A stretch of 64,000 nt of DNA, from positions 106,122 through 170,121 of the forward strand of contig DAOPYN010000002.1 in NCBI GenBank assembly GCA_035352895.1, written 5' to 3'. The translations under genes were made by a program, and so were the position numbers. The DNA is from UBA5070 sp035352895 (GTDB taxonomy: Bacteria > Fibrobacterota > Fibrobacteria > UBA5070). The first letter of the stretch is position 1. Each line of letters opens with the position of its first letter. Shown piece by piece: positions 53,040 to 61,203 of this stretch. Under the pieces are notes generated by a model. The model had not been told where the DNA came from and did not search any database. It saw nothing but the letters and a program-made list of their open reading frames with translations.

Positions 53040-53864
53040 CTAACGCCAGACCTCGAGATGGTCGGACACGAATCGCTCCAGTCCGATGGGCTTGCGTCCA
53101 ATCACCTTTTCGACGATGTCGGTGGAGAATTCGGTGGCGCCAGCGCGCACCCAACCGTAGAGGGCGGACAGTGTTTCCAGATAGGACGGGGTCAGGTAGG
53201 CCTCGAAGGCCTCCCGGAACCGGGCGTCGGTGACGTCCTGGAAGCGCACCTCCCGGCCCAGCTGCCGCGACACCTCGGCCACGAACTGCGCGCGGGTGGT
53301 CCTGTCCGGGCCCGTGATCGTCAGGATCTGTCCAGTCCAGGAATCCGTCGCCAGCGCTTCCACGGCCACCGCCGCGATGTCGCGGGCATCCACGAAGGCG
53401 GTCCAGCGGTCTCCCACCGGTTCGACCAGGACCCCCGCCTTGATGCTCCCGGCCATCGCCGTGGAGAAGTTCTGCCAGAACCACGTCGGATGCACGAACG
53501 TCCACTCCACCCCGGCGCTCTCGATGTGTCTTTCCACCTGGCGCAGAGGCACATCCGTGTTCTCGATGCCCGCCGCCCCCAGCTTCACGATCCGCCCGAC
53601 GCCCTTGGAGACGGCCAGATCCACGAAGGCCTTTTCGGGTCCGGCAGGCTGATCGCCGACCGAAGCCAGATACACCCGATCGATCCCTTCCAGCGCGGGG
53701 CCCCAGGTTTCCGGCTTCAGGTAGTCGAACGCGACGGCCTCCTCGCCCGCAGGGGCCCTGGAAGGATCCCGCAACGCCAGGCGGCGGGAAACGTTGCGCG
53801 CGGCCAAGGCGCGGACGACTTCGGACCCAACCTTGCCGGTGGGGGTGGTGACCAGGATCTTCAT
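53040..53864 (-). CDS. NmrA-like NAD(P)-binding protein
   Basis: 274 aa atypical short-chain dehydrogenase: MKILVTTPTGKVGSEVVRALAAR (dinucleotide fold), RIVKLGAAGIENTD, FVHPTWFWQNF and FVDARDIAAVAVEAL match the NmrA/QOR2 group, which bind NADP and often sense redox or quinones. GGGAG lies just before the ATG. An Rrf2 regulator gene lies upstream on the same strand, as in ywnA-ywnB of Bacillus. Confidence 0.82.
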   Translation of the reverse strand: MKILVTTPTGKVGSEVVRALAARNVSRRLALRDPSRAPAGEEAVAFDYLKPETWGPALEGIDRVYLASVGDQPAGPEKAFVDLAVSKGVGRIVKLGAAGIENTDVPLRQVERHIESAGVEWTFVHPTWFWQNFSTAMAGSIKAGVLVEPVGDRWTAFVDARDIAAVAVEALATDSWTGQILTITGPDRTTRAQFVAEVSRQLGREVRFQDVTDARFREAFEAYLTPSYLETLSALYGWVRAGATEFSTDIVEKVIGRKPIGLERFVSDHLEVWR

Positions 53865-53904
53865 GGATGCTCCCTTTACTGAAGGTGAAGTGGTTTCAGT
53901 TATT

Positions 53905-53923
53905 AACTAGAATACAGATAGTT
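53905..53923. promoter_or_regulatory. Putative Rrf2 operator
   Basis: Inverted repeat AACTA-N9-TAGTT in an AT-rich stretch between the Rrf2 and NmrA-like genes, about 40 bases before the NmrA ATG. Size and position suit a dimeric Rrf2 protein; assignment is inferred. Confidence 0.45.
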
Positions 53924-53966
53924 GCAGTAAAAGTCAAGCCCTGGAAACCTCGCCTGCCAGGATCGA

Positions 53967-54383
53967 TCAATTTCCCGAAGGAAGTCCAGCCAGAAGGTCG
54001 GCCACCGTCCGTCGGTGCAATTGCTTGAGGATTCCTTCCTTGGCGGCTCCGGCCACCTCGGCGAAGGATTCCCGCATCCGACAACCCACCGGACACCTGG
54101 GGTTGGGTTCCGCTTCGCTGGGCGACAACGGCCCATCGGGCTCCACGGCCTGGTACACCTCCGAAAGCCGGATCATGCCCGCCGGCCGCGAAAGCCAGTA
54201 CTTGCCCCCCCGACCCTCCCGCACCTCCACCAGCCCCGCTTCCACCAGCGTCCGCAGGATCTTGCGCAGAAACACCGCGTGGGTGTTCACGCTGGAAGCG
54301 ATCCAGGCGCTGGTGGCCCCCTCGGGACAAGCCCCCAGCACCGCGAGCGCGTGCAACGCCATGGCGAATCGTCCCGACGACAT
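53967..54383 (-). CDS. Rrf2 family transcriptional regulator
   Basis: 138 aa. MSSGRFAMALHALAVLGACPEG start, winged helix SAWIASSVNTHAVFLRKILRTLVEAGLVEVREGRGGKYWLSR, and C-terminal CPVGCRM region with two Cys. Some Rrf2 proteins hold an iron-sulfur cluster using three Cys; only two clear ones are seen here, so it may respond differently (thiol or cofactor). The 54383 ATG gives the normal length; a longer frame runs upstream. It probably controls itself and the NmrA gene. Confidence 0.82.
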   Translation of the reverse strand: MSSGRFAMALHALAVLGACPEGATSAWIASSVNTHAVFLRKILRTLVEAGLVEVREGRGGKYWLSRPAGMIRLSEVYQAVEPDGPLSPSEAEPNPRCPVGCRMRESFAEVAGAAKEGILKQLHRRTVADLLAGLPSGN

Positions 54384-54593
54384 GGCTATAAAATGCAATC
54401 GGACGCCTTGCAGAACCAACGGAAATCTCCACCTCGGCAAGGCATCCACCGCCGCCGTCGAAACTCGAGGAACACTTCCGCTTTGCTATTCCGACAATGC
54501 TCGGCGATCGAATCGGCACCGAACCGGCCCGTCCCTGGACCGATCTTCCCCCAAGGGCGGGCCAGACCTGGTATGCCCAAGGAAGGGAAATCC

Positions 54594-56000
54594 ATGCGGT
54601 CCATCGCTTGCAGCTTGAGTGTCCTCATGGCCAGCACCTGGGCCTTCGCCCTGAGCGGCACCGTGAAGGATCGGAAGGGATCCGCGATCGCCGGAGCCAC
54701 CCTGCACCTGGTGTCGGCTCCCGGCAAGACGACCACCACCGACGCGGCGGGCTCCTTCACCTTGGAAACCAGCGGTGCCCGGCCAAGGAACCCGGGGACT
54801 TGGAATTCGGGAAGCCTCCACATCGACCATCGCGAGGGGCGCGCGGCGGTGTCCATCGCCTGGAAGGAACATCCCGGCCGGGCGACCCTGGTGTCCACGG
54901 CGGGCAGGAGTCTCTGGAGCGCCGCTCCCACCTCGCGCGAAGAAGGATCGTGGTCCTACGCCCTTCCCGATCTGGAACCCGGTGTCTACCTGATCCACTG
55001 GAAGGCAGCCTTTCCGGGGGCGGCCCCACTGATCCACACCGGAAGCGACTGGATGGCCCCGGCCGTCTCCTTTCCCGGCTGGAAGGGGACGGAATCGGCA
55101 AGTCCCCGCCAAGCGGCGACTCCGGACACGCTGGTGGCGCGGAAGACCGGCTTGGCCACCGTCCGGACCCCGATCGCCTCCTACGCCACGGCGGTGGAAG
55201 TGGTGATGGATTCGGCGACCGGTGCCGTGCGCAGCGCGGGCTGCGACAAGACCCGGACTCTCGCCAACGGGACGCGATCCCTCCAAAGCGGCGGCAAGAC
55301 CCGCAAATTCATCCTGGGAGTACCCACCTCCTACGACCAGTCGAAGGCCTACCGTCTGGTGGTGGCCTACGCCGAATCGGGATCCTCGGCGCAGTCGGTG
55401 GCCAACCGCAACTACTTCCGGATGGCCGGCTTCGACCCCAAGAACACCATCTTCGTGGCACCCGATGCCGAAAACGGCGCGGGCACCTGGAGCAAGACCG
55501 ACGTCGCCTTCACGGACGACATCCTCGCGCAAGTGGAAGGAGACCTGTGCATCGACAAGAGCCGGATCTTCGCGACGGGGTTCAGCTTCGGCGGCGCCAT
55601 GTCCATCGCCATCGCCTGCACGCGGGCGGACGTCTTTCGCGGCGTGGCGTTCTTCTCCGGCGCCGACCTGACCGGCTCCTGCCCCACCACTCTGACCAAG
55701 CCCATCGCCTACTACGCCTCGCAGGCCAGCGGCGACGCCAGCGGCACGCCATCGCCCACCAGCGGCCGGACCAAGCAGGCCCAATTTGCCGCCGTCAACG
55801 GGTGCACCGCCGACTCCAAGGCGATCGTCTTCCCCGCCGCCGGCCAAGCCCATACCTGCACCGTCTACACGAACTGCAAGGCAGGCTACCCCACCGTCTA
55901 CTGCGTCTTCAACGGCCCCCACGGATGGGAACCGAACGATCCGGGCCAGAGCACCAGCTGGAATCCCGCCGAAGCCTGGAAATTCATCACGCAGTTCTAG
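54594..56000 (+). CDS. Secreted CE1-type esterase (feruloyl esterase/PHB-depolymerase family)
   Basis: 468 aa with signal MRSIACSLSVLMASTWAFA. A carboxypeptidase-regulatory-like N-region (LSGTVKDRKGSAIAGATLHLV) and a short Fibrobacteres-type module (VSTAGRSLWS...LEPGVYLIHW) precede an alpha/beta-hydrolase: RKFILGVPTSYDQSKAYRLVVAY, nucleophile Ser in ATGFSFGGAMSIAIA, His in NGPHGWEPND. The LpqC/esterase-D-like layout suits feruloyl or acetyl-xylan esterase activity. GGAAGGG lies seven bases before the ATG. Fits the plant-cell-wall theme of the window. Confidence 0.8.
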   Translation: MRSIACSLSVLMASTWAFALSGTVKDRKGSAIAGATLHLVSAPGKTTTTDAAGSFTLETSGARPRNPGTWNSGSLHIDHREGRAAVSIAWKEHPGRATLVSTAGRSLWSAAPTSREEGSWSYALPDLEPGVYLIHWKAAFPGAAPLIHTGSDWMAPAVSFPGWKGTESASPRQAATPDTLVARKTGLATVRTPIASYATAVEVVMDSATGAVRSAGCDKTRTLANGTRSLQSGGKTRKFILGVPTSYDQSKAYRLVVAYAESGSSAQSVANRNYFRMAGFDPKNTIFVAPDAENGAGTWSKTDVAFTDDILAQVEGDLCIDKSRIFATGFSFGGAMSIAIACTRADVFRGVAFFSGADLTGSCPTTLTKPIAYYASQASGDASGTPSPTSGRTKQAQFAAVNGCTADSKAIVFPAAGQAHTCTVYTNCKAGYPTVYCVFNGPHGWEPNDPGQSTSWNPAEAWKFITQF

Positions 56001-56113
56001 GCACTTCTGGTGGGATGCGCCTCTTATCTGAACGAAGACGTTTAATCCAAACGGGTCACCCCTGAATGGACTTCACCAGCCGACAAATCGCACAAACGAA
56101 GGCAAGCGAAAGC

Positions 56114-56353
56114 TCAGGTTTCCTTCAGCCTTTGACCGTCCCAAAACCAGTAACCCGAAGGAACATGGCTCTGATGGGACTGGTAACTTCCGTCGGCCGT
56201 CCATCCAGCACCTGCTGCTGCATCCAAAGCACTGATCACAGCATCGGAATAGGGAAGATGTGCTTCCTTCTTGTGATGGTGTTTGGAGCTTTCCCAATAG
56301 ATCCGAGTCTCTCTAGCTCCATTCATGTATTTCTGGTAGCTGAAATTTGACAT
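56114..56353 (-). CDS. Small hypothetical protein
   Basis: 79 aa starting MSNFSYQKYMNGARETRIYW, with GGAGAG five bases before the ATG. It contains SSKHHHKKEAHLPYSDAVISALDAAAGAGW and ends SGYWFWDGQRLKET. Codon use and base composition are more AT-rich than the neighbours, suggesting recent acquisition. No family recognised. Confidence 0.4.
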   Translation of the reverse strand: MSNFSYQKYMNGARETRIYWESSKHHHKKEAHLPYSDAVISALDAAAGAGWTADGSYQSHQSHVPSGYWFWDGQRLKET

Positions 56354-57159
56354 TTGCTCTCCAATCCTTGCGTAGGGAAGATCGTTGAATGCCGTGCTGG
56401 CTTTGCGAATTGAAGTTTTCCAACCGTGAGCCCGGTACCCGGGTTTTCCTAGCAGGGAACTTCCACCAAACAAGCTGACGTTAGAAATTCTCGCTCTCCG
56501 CAAAAGGAGAAATAGCGACATCGCCCCTTGGACCACTGGAGGCAGGAAATGTGCGGAACCTCCATGATCAGATGGCTCGCGCGAGCGAACCCAAGGCAAG
56601 AAAACGGCTGTCCGGCATAGGCGAAGGCGAGGCGCGGGAGCGGGGGGGGCAGCTTCGAGGTGGCGCTCCAGAGCATCGCGGGCCATATCCTCGACTTCGC
56701 GATGGTCTTCGGGACGCAAGACCCGGATGTGGATCATGGGATTGGAGTCCCCTCCTGGGTGTTCATTGCATTCCTGGAAAGGCGGATGGCTTGGCGGCCC
56801 CCTCGGCGGAGGTCGCGCCTGTCGAGGGAATGTTCGTCATGCGCGACGCCTTTGGCAATGTCCCGGCCAGTTGCTTTCACCTGGGAGGAACGGGGATCCG
56901 CCGGGATTCCGGACCGTCCAGCAGGATCCAGCACATCGAGCCCGATCGCGGAAGCCGGATCCCGTTCCACCCGGCCTGCCCCTCCTGATTCCTGGACAGA
57001 AGTTGGCATCCCGCGGCATCCACCATCCGGATCTCTGGTGCCAGGCCGGCGTCCAGGCGACCCCGCCAGAAAACCGACGAGGCCGAAGCTGCCGAGGCGA
57101 GAACAAGCTTTCCTCGAAACCGGCTGTAGCTGGATCTCGCCACGGGTATATTCAAGAAT
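56354..57159. other. Gene-poor, decayed stretch
   Basis: About 800 bases without a convincing gene. On the minus strand, IRVLRPEDHREVEDMARDAL (from ATG 56737) looks like the first ~25 residues of a GNAT acetyltransferase that then loses resemblance. Also on the minus strand, 57155-56877 reads RMVDAAGCQLL...GIRLPRSGSMCWILLDG...RRIPVPP, resembling a short C-terminal domain of a Fibrobacteres secreted protein without its body. I take both as remnants. Confidence 0.4.
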
Positions 57160-58086
57160 ATGACACCCGCATTGCGTATAGCCGTAACCCTAGGTGCAAT
57201 CGGTTCTGCCGTGGGAGCCTTCGTCTGGATCAGGTTCCAGCAGGCCGAGCACCAGAAAGAGAAACTTGCCCTTCACCAGCGGAACGCCGACCGAGTGGGT
57301 CGGTTGATCGATCGCTGGTCCTTGGATTCCGCAGCGAAGATCTACGACTCCCTGATTCACCAGCCCGACTCCACCTCGGGATTGGAGCCGAGGGATCAAG
57401 CCCAACTGGAAGGACGCCTTCAGAGAACAACCGACGCCCTTCGATCGTGCACATTGCACTTCAATCAAATTTTGTCCGGCCCGCAGGATGCCGATTTCCT
57501 GCGCACCTTGGCCGAAGCATCGGCGGATCTCGATTCCACCGCGGACGCGAAACCCATTTGCCACGCCACTGTTCTGCTCTCCTGGATCCGATTCCATCAA
57601 CGCACTTCCGAAATCATTCCGGAAATCGACCGCTGCTTGGCGCGTTGGCCCGACGAGCCCGGATTCCGCATGATCAGAGGCATCCACCTGCTCTCGCAAT
57701 CGAATCCCCAAGAGGCCATCCAATGGCTTCCCGAATCGACTTCCTTCGATCCGAACCACTTGCCACAGGCCCTCGAACTCTTCGGAATGTTCCAAGCACG
57801 CAGCGCGGCTTGGATCGAACTGGGCAGATCGCCCGACACGGATCCGACCTATTTGGCGAGTGGATCGGAAGGACGCGGGGCCGAGGGTTCGCTCTGCTCC
57901 CACAAGAACGCCGATTACCAATCCCGAGTCGCGGGGTTCTGGGCGTGGCTCGGCGACTCGACTCGCGCCCTGCAAGCACATCATCGGAGCCGAACAGCGT
58001 GGCAACAGGAAGAATCGCGCTGTCCTGTCGAGTGCAGACAAAACGACCTCGCCAGCAAAGCCGGCAAGGTCATAAATTGTCCATAA
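57160..58086 (+). CDS. Hypothetical membrane-anchored protein
   Basis: 308 aa. One N-terminal hydrophobic segment (IAVTLGAIGSAVGAFVWIRF) then a charged helical region (QKEKLALHQRNADRVGRLIDRW) and repeated helix pairs (WIRFHQRTSEIIPEIDRCLARWPDEPGFRMIRGIHLLSQSNPQEAIQWLPES), suggestive of TPR-like structure. Probably anchored in the inner membrane with the domain outside. No family assigned. Confidence 0.6.
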   Translation: MTPALRIAVTLGAIGSAVGAFVWIRFQQAEHQKEKLALHQRNADRVGRLIDRWSLDSAAKIYDSLIHQPDSTSGLEPRDQAQLEGRLQRTTDALRSCTLHFNQILSGPQDADFLRTLAEASADLDSTADAKPICHATVLLSWIRFHQRTSEIIPEIDRCLARWPDEPGFRMIRGIHLLSQSNPQEAIQWLPESTSFDPNHLPQALELFGMFQARSAAWIELGRSPDTDPTYLASGSEGRGAEGSLCSHKNADYQSRVAGFWAWLGDSTRALQAHHRSRTAWQQEESRCPVECRQNDLASKAGKVINCP

Positions 58087-58278
58087 TAAATCAGAATCTG
58101 ACGAGAGTCAGGAGGGATGCAGACTAATATGCGCCCTCCGGACCGAGTCAGCTTGCTGAGGCTCGGATCGCGGATGCAGTCGCAGCGACCGGGAGGCGGA
58201 TCCCTCGAAGGCGTCCGCGTCGGGACGTCGAGAGGGATCCGAGGGGCCCGGGAGCAAGAATGCGCCGCGAGACGGGTC

Positions 58279-59922
58279 TCAGCCCTGTTCCAGTTCCAGC
58301 GTCTTGGTGGTCGCGTCGCAGACCTCGGTGGGTCCCCAGTACTGGATGGGGCCGGGGTACACGTAGGCTTCCGTTTCCGCCCACACCTTGCGGTTGGCCT
58401 CCAGCTTCTTGAAGGGAGCGCCATTCAACTCCACCAGAGCCTTGCGGATCACGGGCTTGTCGTGGCCGTGGCGACGCTCGATGTTCATCATCTGGGTGAT
58501 GGGGGTGCCGCCGGGAACCCACTTCTCGATGCCCTTGGTCAGGTTGGAGCAGGTGGCCATGTAGCCGGTCTTGCCGCCGTTCACCAGGAGGGCCGCCACA
58601 TAGCCGAGGCTGTAGCAGTAGTCGGCGTCGAAGTTCGAGGGAGCCGCGCAACGGCCTTCGTAGCCGAAGAAGTGCGTGAGGAAGCTGAACTTGGCCTTGG
58701 AGCCGCGCTTCTTCAGCTCGGCAGCGACCATCTCGCCCAGGAGCTTTTCGGTCTCGATGCGGCTCACCTGCACGTTGCCGTGGGGATCGCGGTCCAGCAG
58801 GAGTTGTCCGCGGATGCCGAAAGGCAGCGAGAAGTAGGTGGCGGCGACGTCGGCGGGCAGATGCTTCTTCAGGAGCTCTTCCTTGGCGGCCTGGTCGGCG
58901 GCGGCCTCGAACGCGGCGGCTTCGTGGGCCATCAGGTCGTTGAGGGTGCTGATCAGCTTCTTGACGTCGGGCATGAATTCCACGAGGCCTTCGGGGATCA
59001 CGGCCACGCCGAAGTTCTTGCCGGCCTTGGAGCGTCCGTCGACGAGGTCGGCGATGGACGCCACGACCTGCGCGAGGGTTTCGCCCTTCTTCTCGATCTC
59101 CTCGGAGATGAGGGTCAGGTTGGGCTGGGTCTGGAGGCCGGCTTCCAGGGCCAGGTGGCTGGCGGAGCGGCCCATGATCTTGATGAAGTGCCAGTACTTC
59201 TTGGCGGAAAGACAGTCGCGCTGGATGTTGCCGATGAGCTCGGCGTAGGTCTTGGCGGCGGTGTCGAAGCCGAAGGAGGTGGGGATCTGGGCGTTCTTCA
59301 GGTCGCCGTCGATGGTCTTGGGGCAGCCCACGACCACGATGGACGATCCCTGGGCCTTGAACCACTCGGCCAGCACGGCGGCGTTGGTGTTGGAGTCGTC
59401 GCCGCCGATGATCACCACGGCGTTGGCCTTGAGGCCCTCCAGGACGGCCTTGCACTTCTTGAACTGCTCCTCGGTTTCCAGCTTGGTGCGACCGGAACCG
59501 ATGATGTCGAAGCCGCCGGTGTTGCGGTAGGCATCCATGAGCGAGGACGTGATCTCGATGTACTTGCCTTCCTCGAGTCCCGAGGGGCCGCCCAGGAAGC
59601 CGATCACCTTGGATCCGGCGTCGATGGCCTTGAGGCCGTCGAAGATGCCGGCGATCACGTTGTGGCCGCCGGGAGCCTGGCCGCCGGAAAGGACCACGCC
59701 CACCACCAGAGGACCGGCGAGCTTTGCGGTGCCGGGCACCAATTCCGCCACGGGCTGGCCGTAGGTCTTGGGGAACAGGGCCTTGACCTTGTCCTGGTCG
59801 GCCACCGACTGGGTGGCGGCTCCGAACTTGAGCTCGACGGCGCCGGGCCCCTTGCGGAGCACGGGCGGAAGCTTGGGCTGGTAGGCCTTGCGGGCGGTCT
59901 GAAGAGCGGACAGCTGGGTCAT
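58279..59922 (-). CDS. pfp: Pyrophosphate-dependent 6-phosphofructokinase, long form
   Basis: 547 aa. Reversible phosphorylation of fructose 6-phosphate with PPi in glycolysis. VVLSGGQAPGGHNVIAG, GFLGGPSGLEEGKY, the PPi-type GGDDSNTNAAVLAEWF (Asp-Asp at the position that excludes ATP), PKTIDGDLKNAQIPTSFGFDTA and KIMGRSASHLALE are all visible, and the length fits the long PFP group. Monocistronic, on the minus strand. Use of PPi here fits an anaerobic, sugar-fermenting organism. Confidence 0.93.
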   Translation of the reverse strand: MTQLSALQTARKAYQPKLPPVLRKGPGAVELKFGAATQSVADQDKVKALFPKTYGQPVAELVPGTAKLAGPLVVGVVLSGGQAPGGHNVIAGIFDGLKAIDAGSKVIGFLGGPSGLEEGKYIEITSSLMDAYRNTGGFDIIGSGRTKLETEEQFKKCKAVLEGLKANAVVIIGGDDSNTNAAVLAEWFKAQGSSIVVVGCPKTIDGDLKNAQIPTSFGFDTAAKTYAELIGNIQRDCLSAKKYWHFIKIMGRSASHLALEAGLQTQPNLTLISEEIEKKGETLAQVVASIADLVDGRSKAGKNFGVAVIPEGLVEFMPDVKKLISTLNDLMAHEAAAFEAAADQAAKEELLKKHLPADVAATYFSLPFGIRGQLLLDRDPHGNVQVSRIETEKLLGEMVAAELKKRGSKAKFSFLTHFFGYEGRCAAPSNFDADYCYSLGYVAALLVNGGKTGYMATCSNLTKGIEKWVPGGTPITQMMNIERRHGHDKPVIRKALVELNGAPFKKLEANRKVWAETEAYVYPGPIQYWGPTEVCDATTKTLELEQG

Positions 59923-60145
59923 TCAGGACTCCGGATGGTTGCTGGATGCGTGCGCCGCGGGCTATCCCCCCGGTCGCGGTGACAGAGGCGCAAAGGTAGA
60001 AACCCAAGGCATTCAAACCGGAGCTCGGGGTCCAGTACCGGGTTTCACTCCCGGAAGCTCAGGACCTCCTCGATCCCCTGGCCGCCCCAGGTGACCCGGA
60101 TCAACCCATGCAGATTTGCAAAGTGATTGCAAATCCGCATGACCT

Positions 60146-60802
60146 CTAGAACGCCACGCTGAACCGTGCTCCAGGAAGGCCTGGACGAAGGCAACCTACC
60201 TCTAGGGACGGACTGGTGTTGTTTCGAGCCAGTGTTCTATCAAGCACCAGCGCTCCCATCTCAACTCCGGCCAGCACAGCCGCAGGAGCCAAGGCGGGGC
60301 TTTCTGCTCCGTAGGCGATGCCAACTCCAATCATCAATCCAGCGGTGGCCCCCAGGACCCCGGGAATTGGAGTCCTGGATGGATAGGAAGGCGGGGGTGA
60401 CCTGGATACGCCTATTCCCGTTCCGATGACCATTCCTGCTGCGCCACCAATTCCCGCACCAACGAACCCCGTAATGATCTTCCCCAACCCGCAACTTCCG
60501 TCGGCTGCTCCACAGGGCGTTTCCTCCTTGGCGCCGTAGATCACTCCGGCGACGAAACCGATTCCGACACCAAGAGCGCCTCCAGCTGTTCCATAGACCG
60601 CCCCATCGTAGGCCTGCCGGGAAGCTCGGCTCCAGCGACCGCCACCCATTCCGGAAGTCCCATCCAACACTGCTGGCGGATAATCCGGATACGCTTGGGT
60701 CTGAGGTTCAGGCACGGCGCTGGGCGGTGGCAGTTCGAAGGCGGAGTCCGGGGAAACCGAGTATTGGAGCGCAGCACCCAAGACCAAGGCAAGGAAGGTC
60801 AT
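60146..60802 (-). CDS. Glycine-zipper envelope protein
   Basis: 218 aa. Hydrophobic N-terminus MTFLALVLGAALQYSVS, a Pro-rich linker, then glycine-zipper-like spans (GAVYGTAGGALGVGIGFVAGVIYG; GKIITGFVGAGIGGAAGMVIGTGIG; GVLGATAGLMIGVGIAYGA), a layout seen in small outer-membrane or periplasmic proteins. C-terminus ends GARFSVAF, with a terminal Phe like outer-membrane proteins. Function unknown. Confidence 0.6.
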   Translation of the reverse strand: MTFLALVLGAALQYSVSPDSAFELPPPSAVPEPQTQAYPDYPPAVLDGTSGMGGGRWSRASRQAYDGAVYGTAGGALGVGIGFVAGVIYGAKEETPCGAADGSCGLGKIITGFVGAGIGGAAGMVIGTGIGVSRSPPPSYPSRTPIPGVLGATAGLMIGVGIAYGAESPALAPAAVLAGVEMGALVLDRTLARNNTSPSLEVGCLRPGLPGARFSVAF

Positions 60803-60883
60803 TCCATCAATCTATCCCGGAGTCGGATCAGCCCCACCCTCGATAGCCCTGTTCTACAACATATGCCCAGTGAGGGTCCGTCG

Positions 60884-61064
60884 CGATGGATTGGCGGCAA
60901 GGCAATCCGCGATGCGATGGAATTCGTGCAAGTCTCGGATGATCCAGGATGATGTGGTCGTGGTCGTTCCGTTGCCACACTGATACCCCAGGGGTTCCGC
61001 GCATGCCATTGATCCGTTTCGCGGTCACCATCTTGAACCGGCCCACGAATCGCGATATCGTCAT
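60884..61064 (-). pseudogene. RAYT (REP-associated tyrosine transposase) remnant
   Basis: Minus strand reads FVGRFKMVTAKRINGMRGTPG, then VWQRNDHDHII, matching the C-terminal region of RAYT/Y1 transposases. A 10-base tandem duplication (ATCATCCTGG next to ATCATCCGAG) throws the frame off before the expected RDLHEFHRIAD. Only this C-terminal fragment is present. It matches the copy at the right edge of the window over about 165 bases. Confidence 0.7.
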
Positions 61065-61096
61065 TTTCCGTCGTTCACCTGCGTTGACCCCTGTCC

Positions 61097-61163
61097 GTAG
61101 GGGCGATTCGGTCGGTAGGGGCGATTCATGAATCGCCCCTACTACAAATGGAATCGCCCCTAC
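61097..61163. repeat. REP-like palindromic cluster
   Basis: Four half-units of GTAGGGGCGATTC: two forward (61097, 61115) and two inverted (ending 61142 and 61163). The middle pair forms a perfect 28-base palindrome centred on GATTCATGAATC. Located next to a RAYT remnant, as expected for REP elements, and just downstream of the KAP NTPase gene, where it could also act as terminator. Confidence 0.8.
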
Positions 61164-61203
61164 GGATGGGTGGCACCGAATGCGCTTGCTACGGGGTGGT
61201 TTA

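Noticed and set aside
58198..58240. GGATCCCTC/GAGGGATCC inverted repeat as terminator of pfp
   Set aside because: Arms match perfectly, but the loop is long (25 bases) and no U-tract follows on the minus strand; kept only as a possibility.
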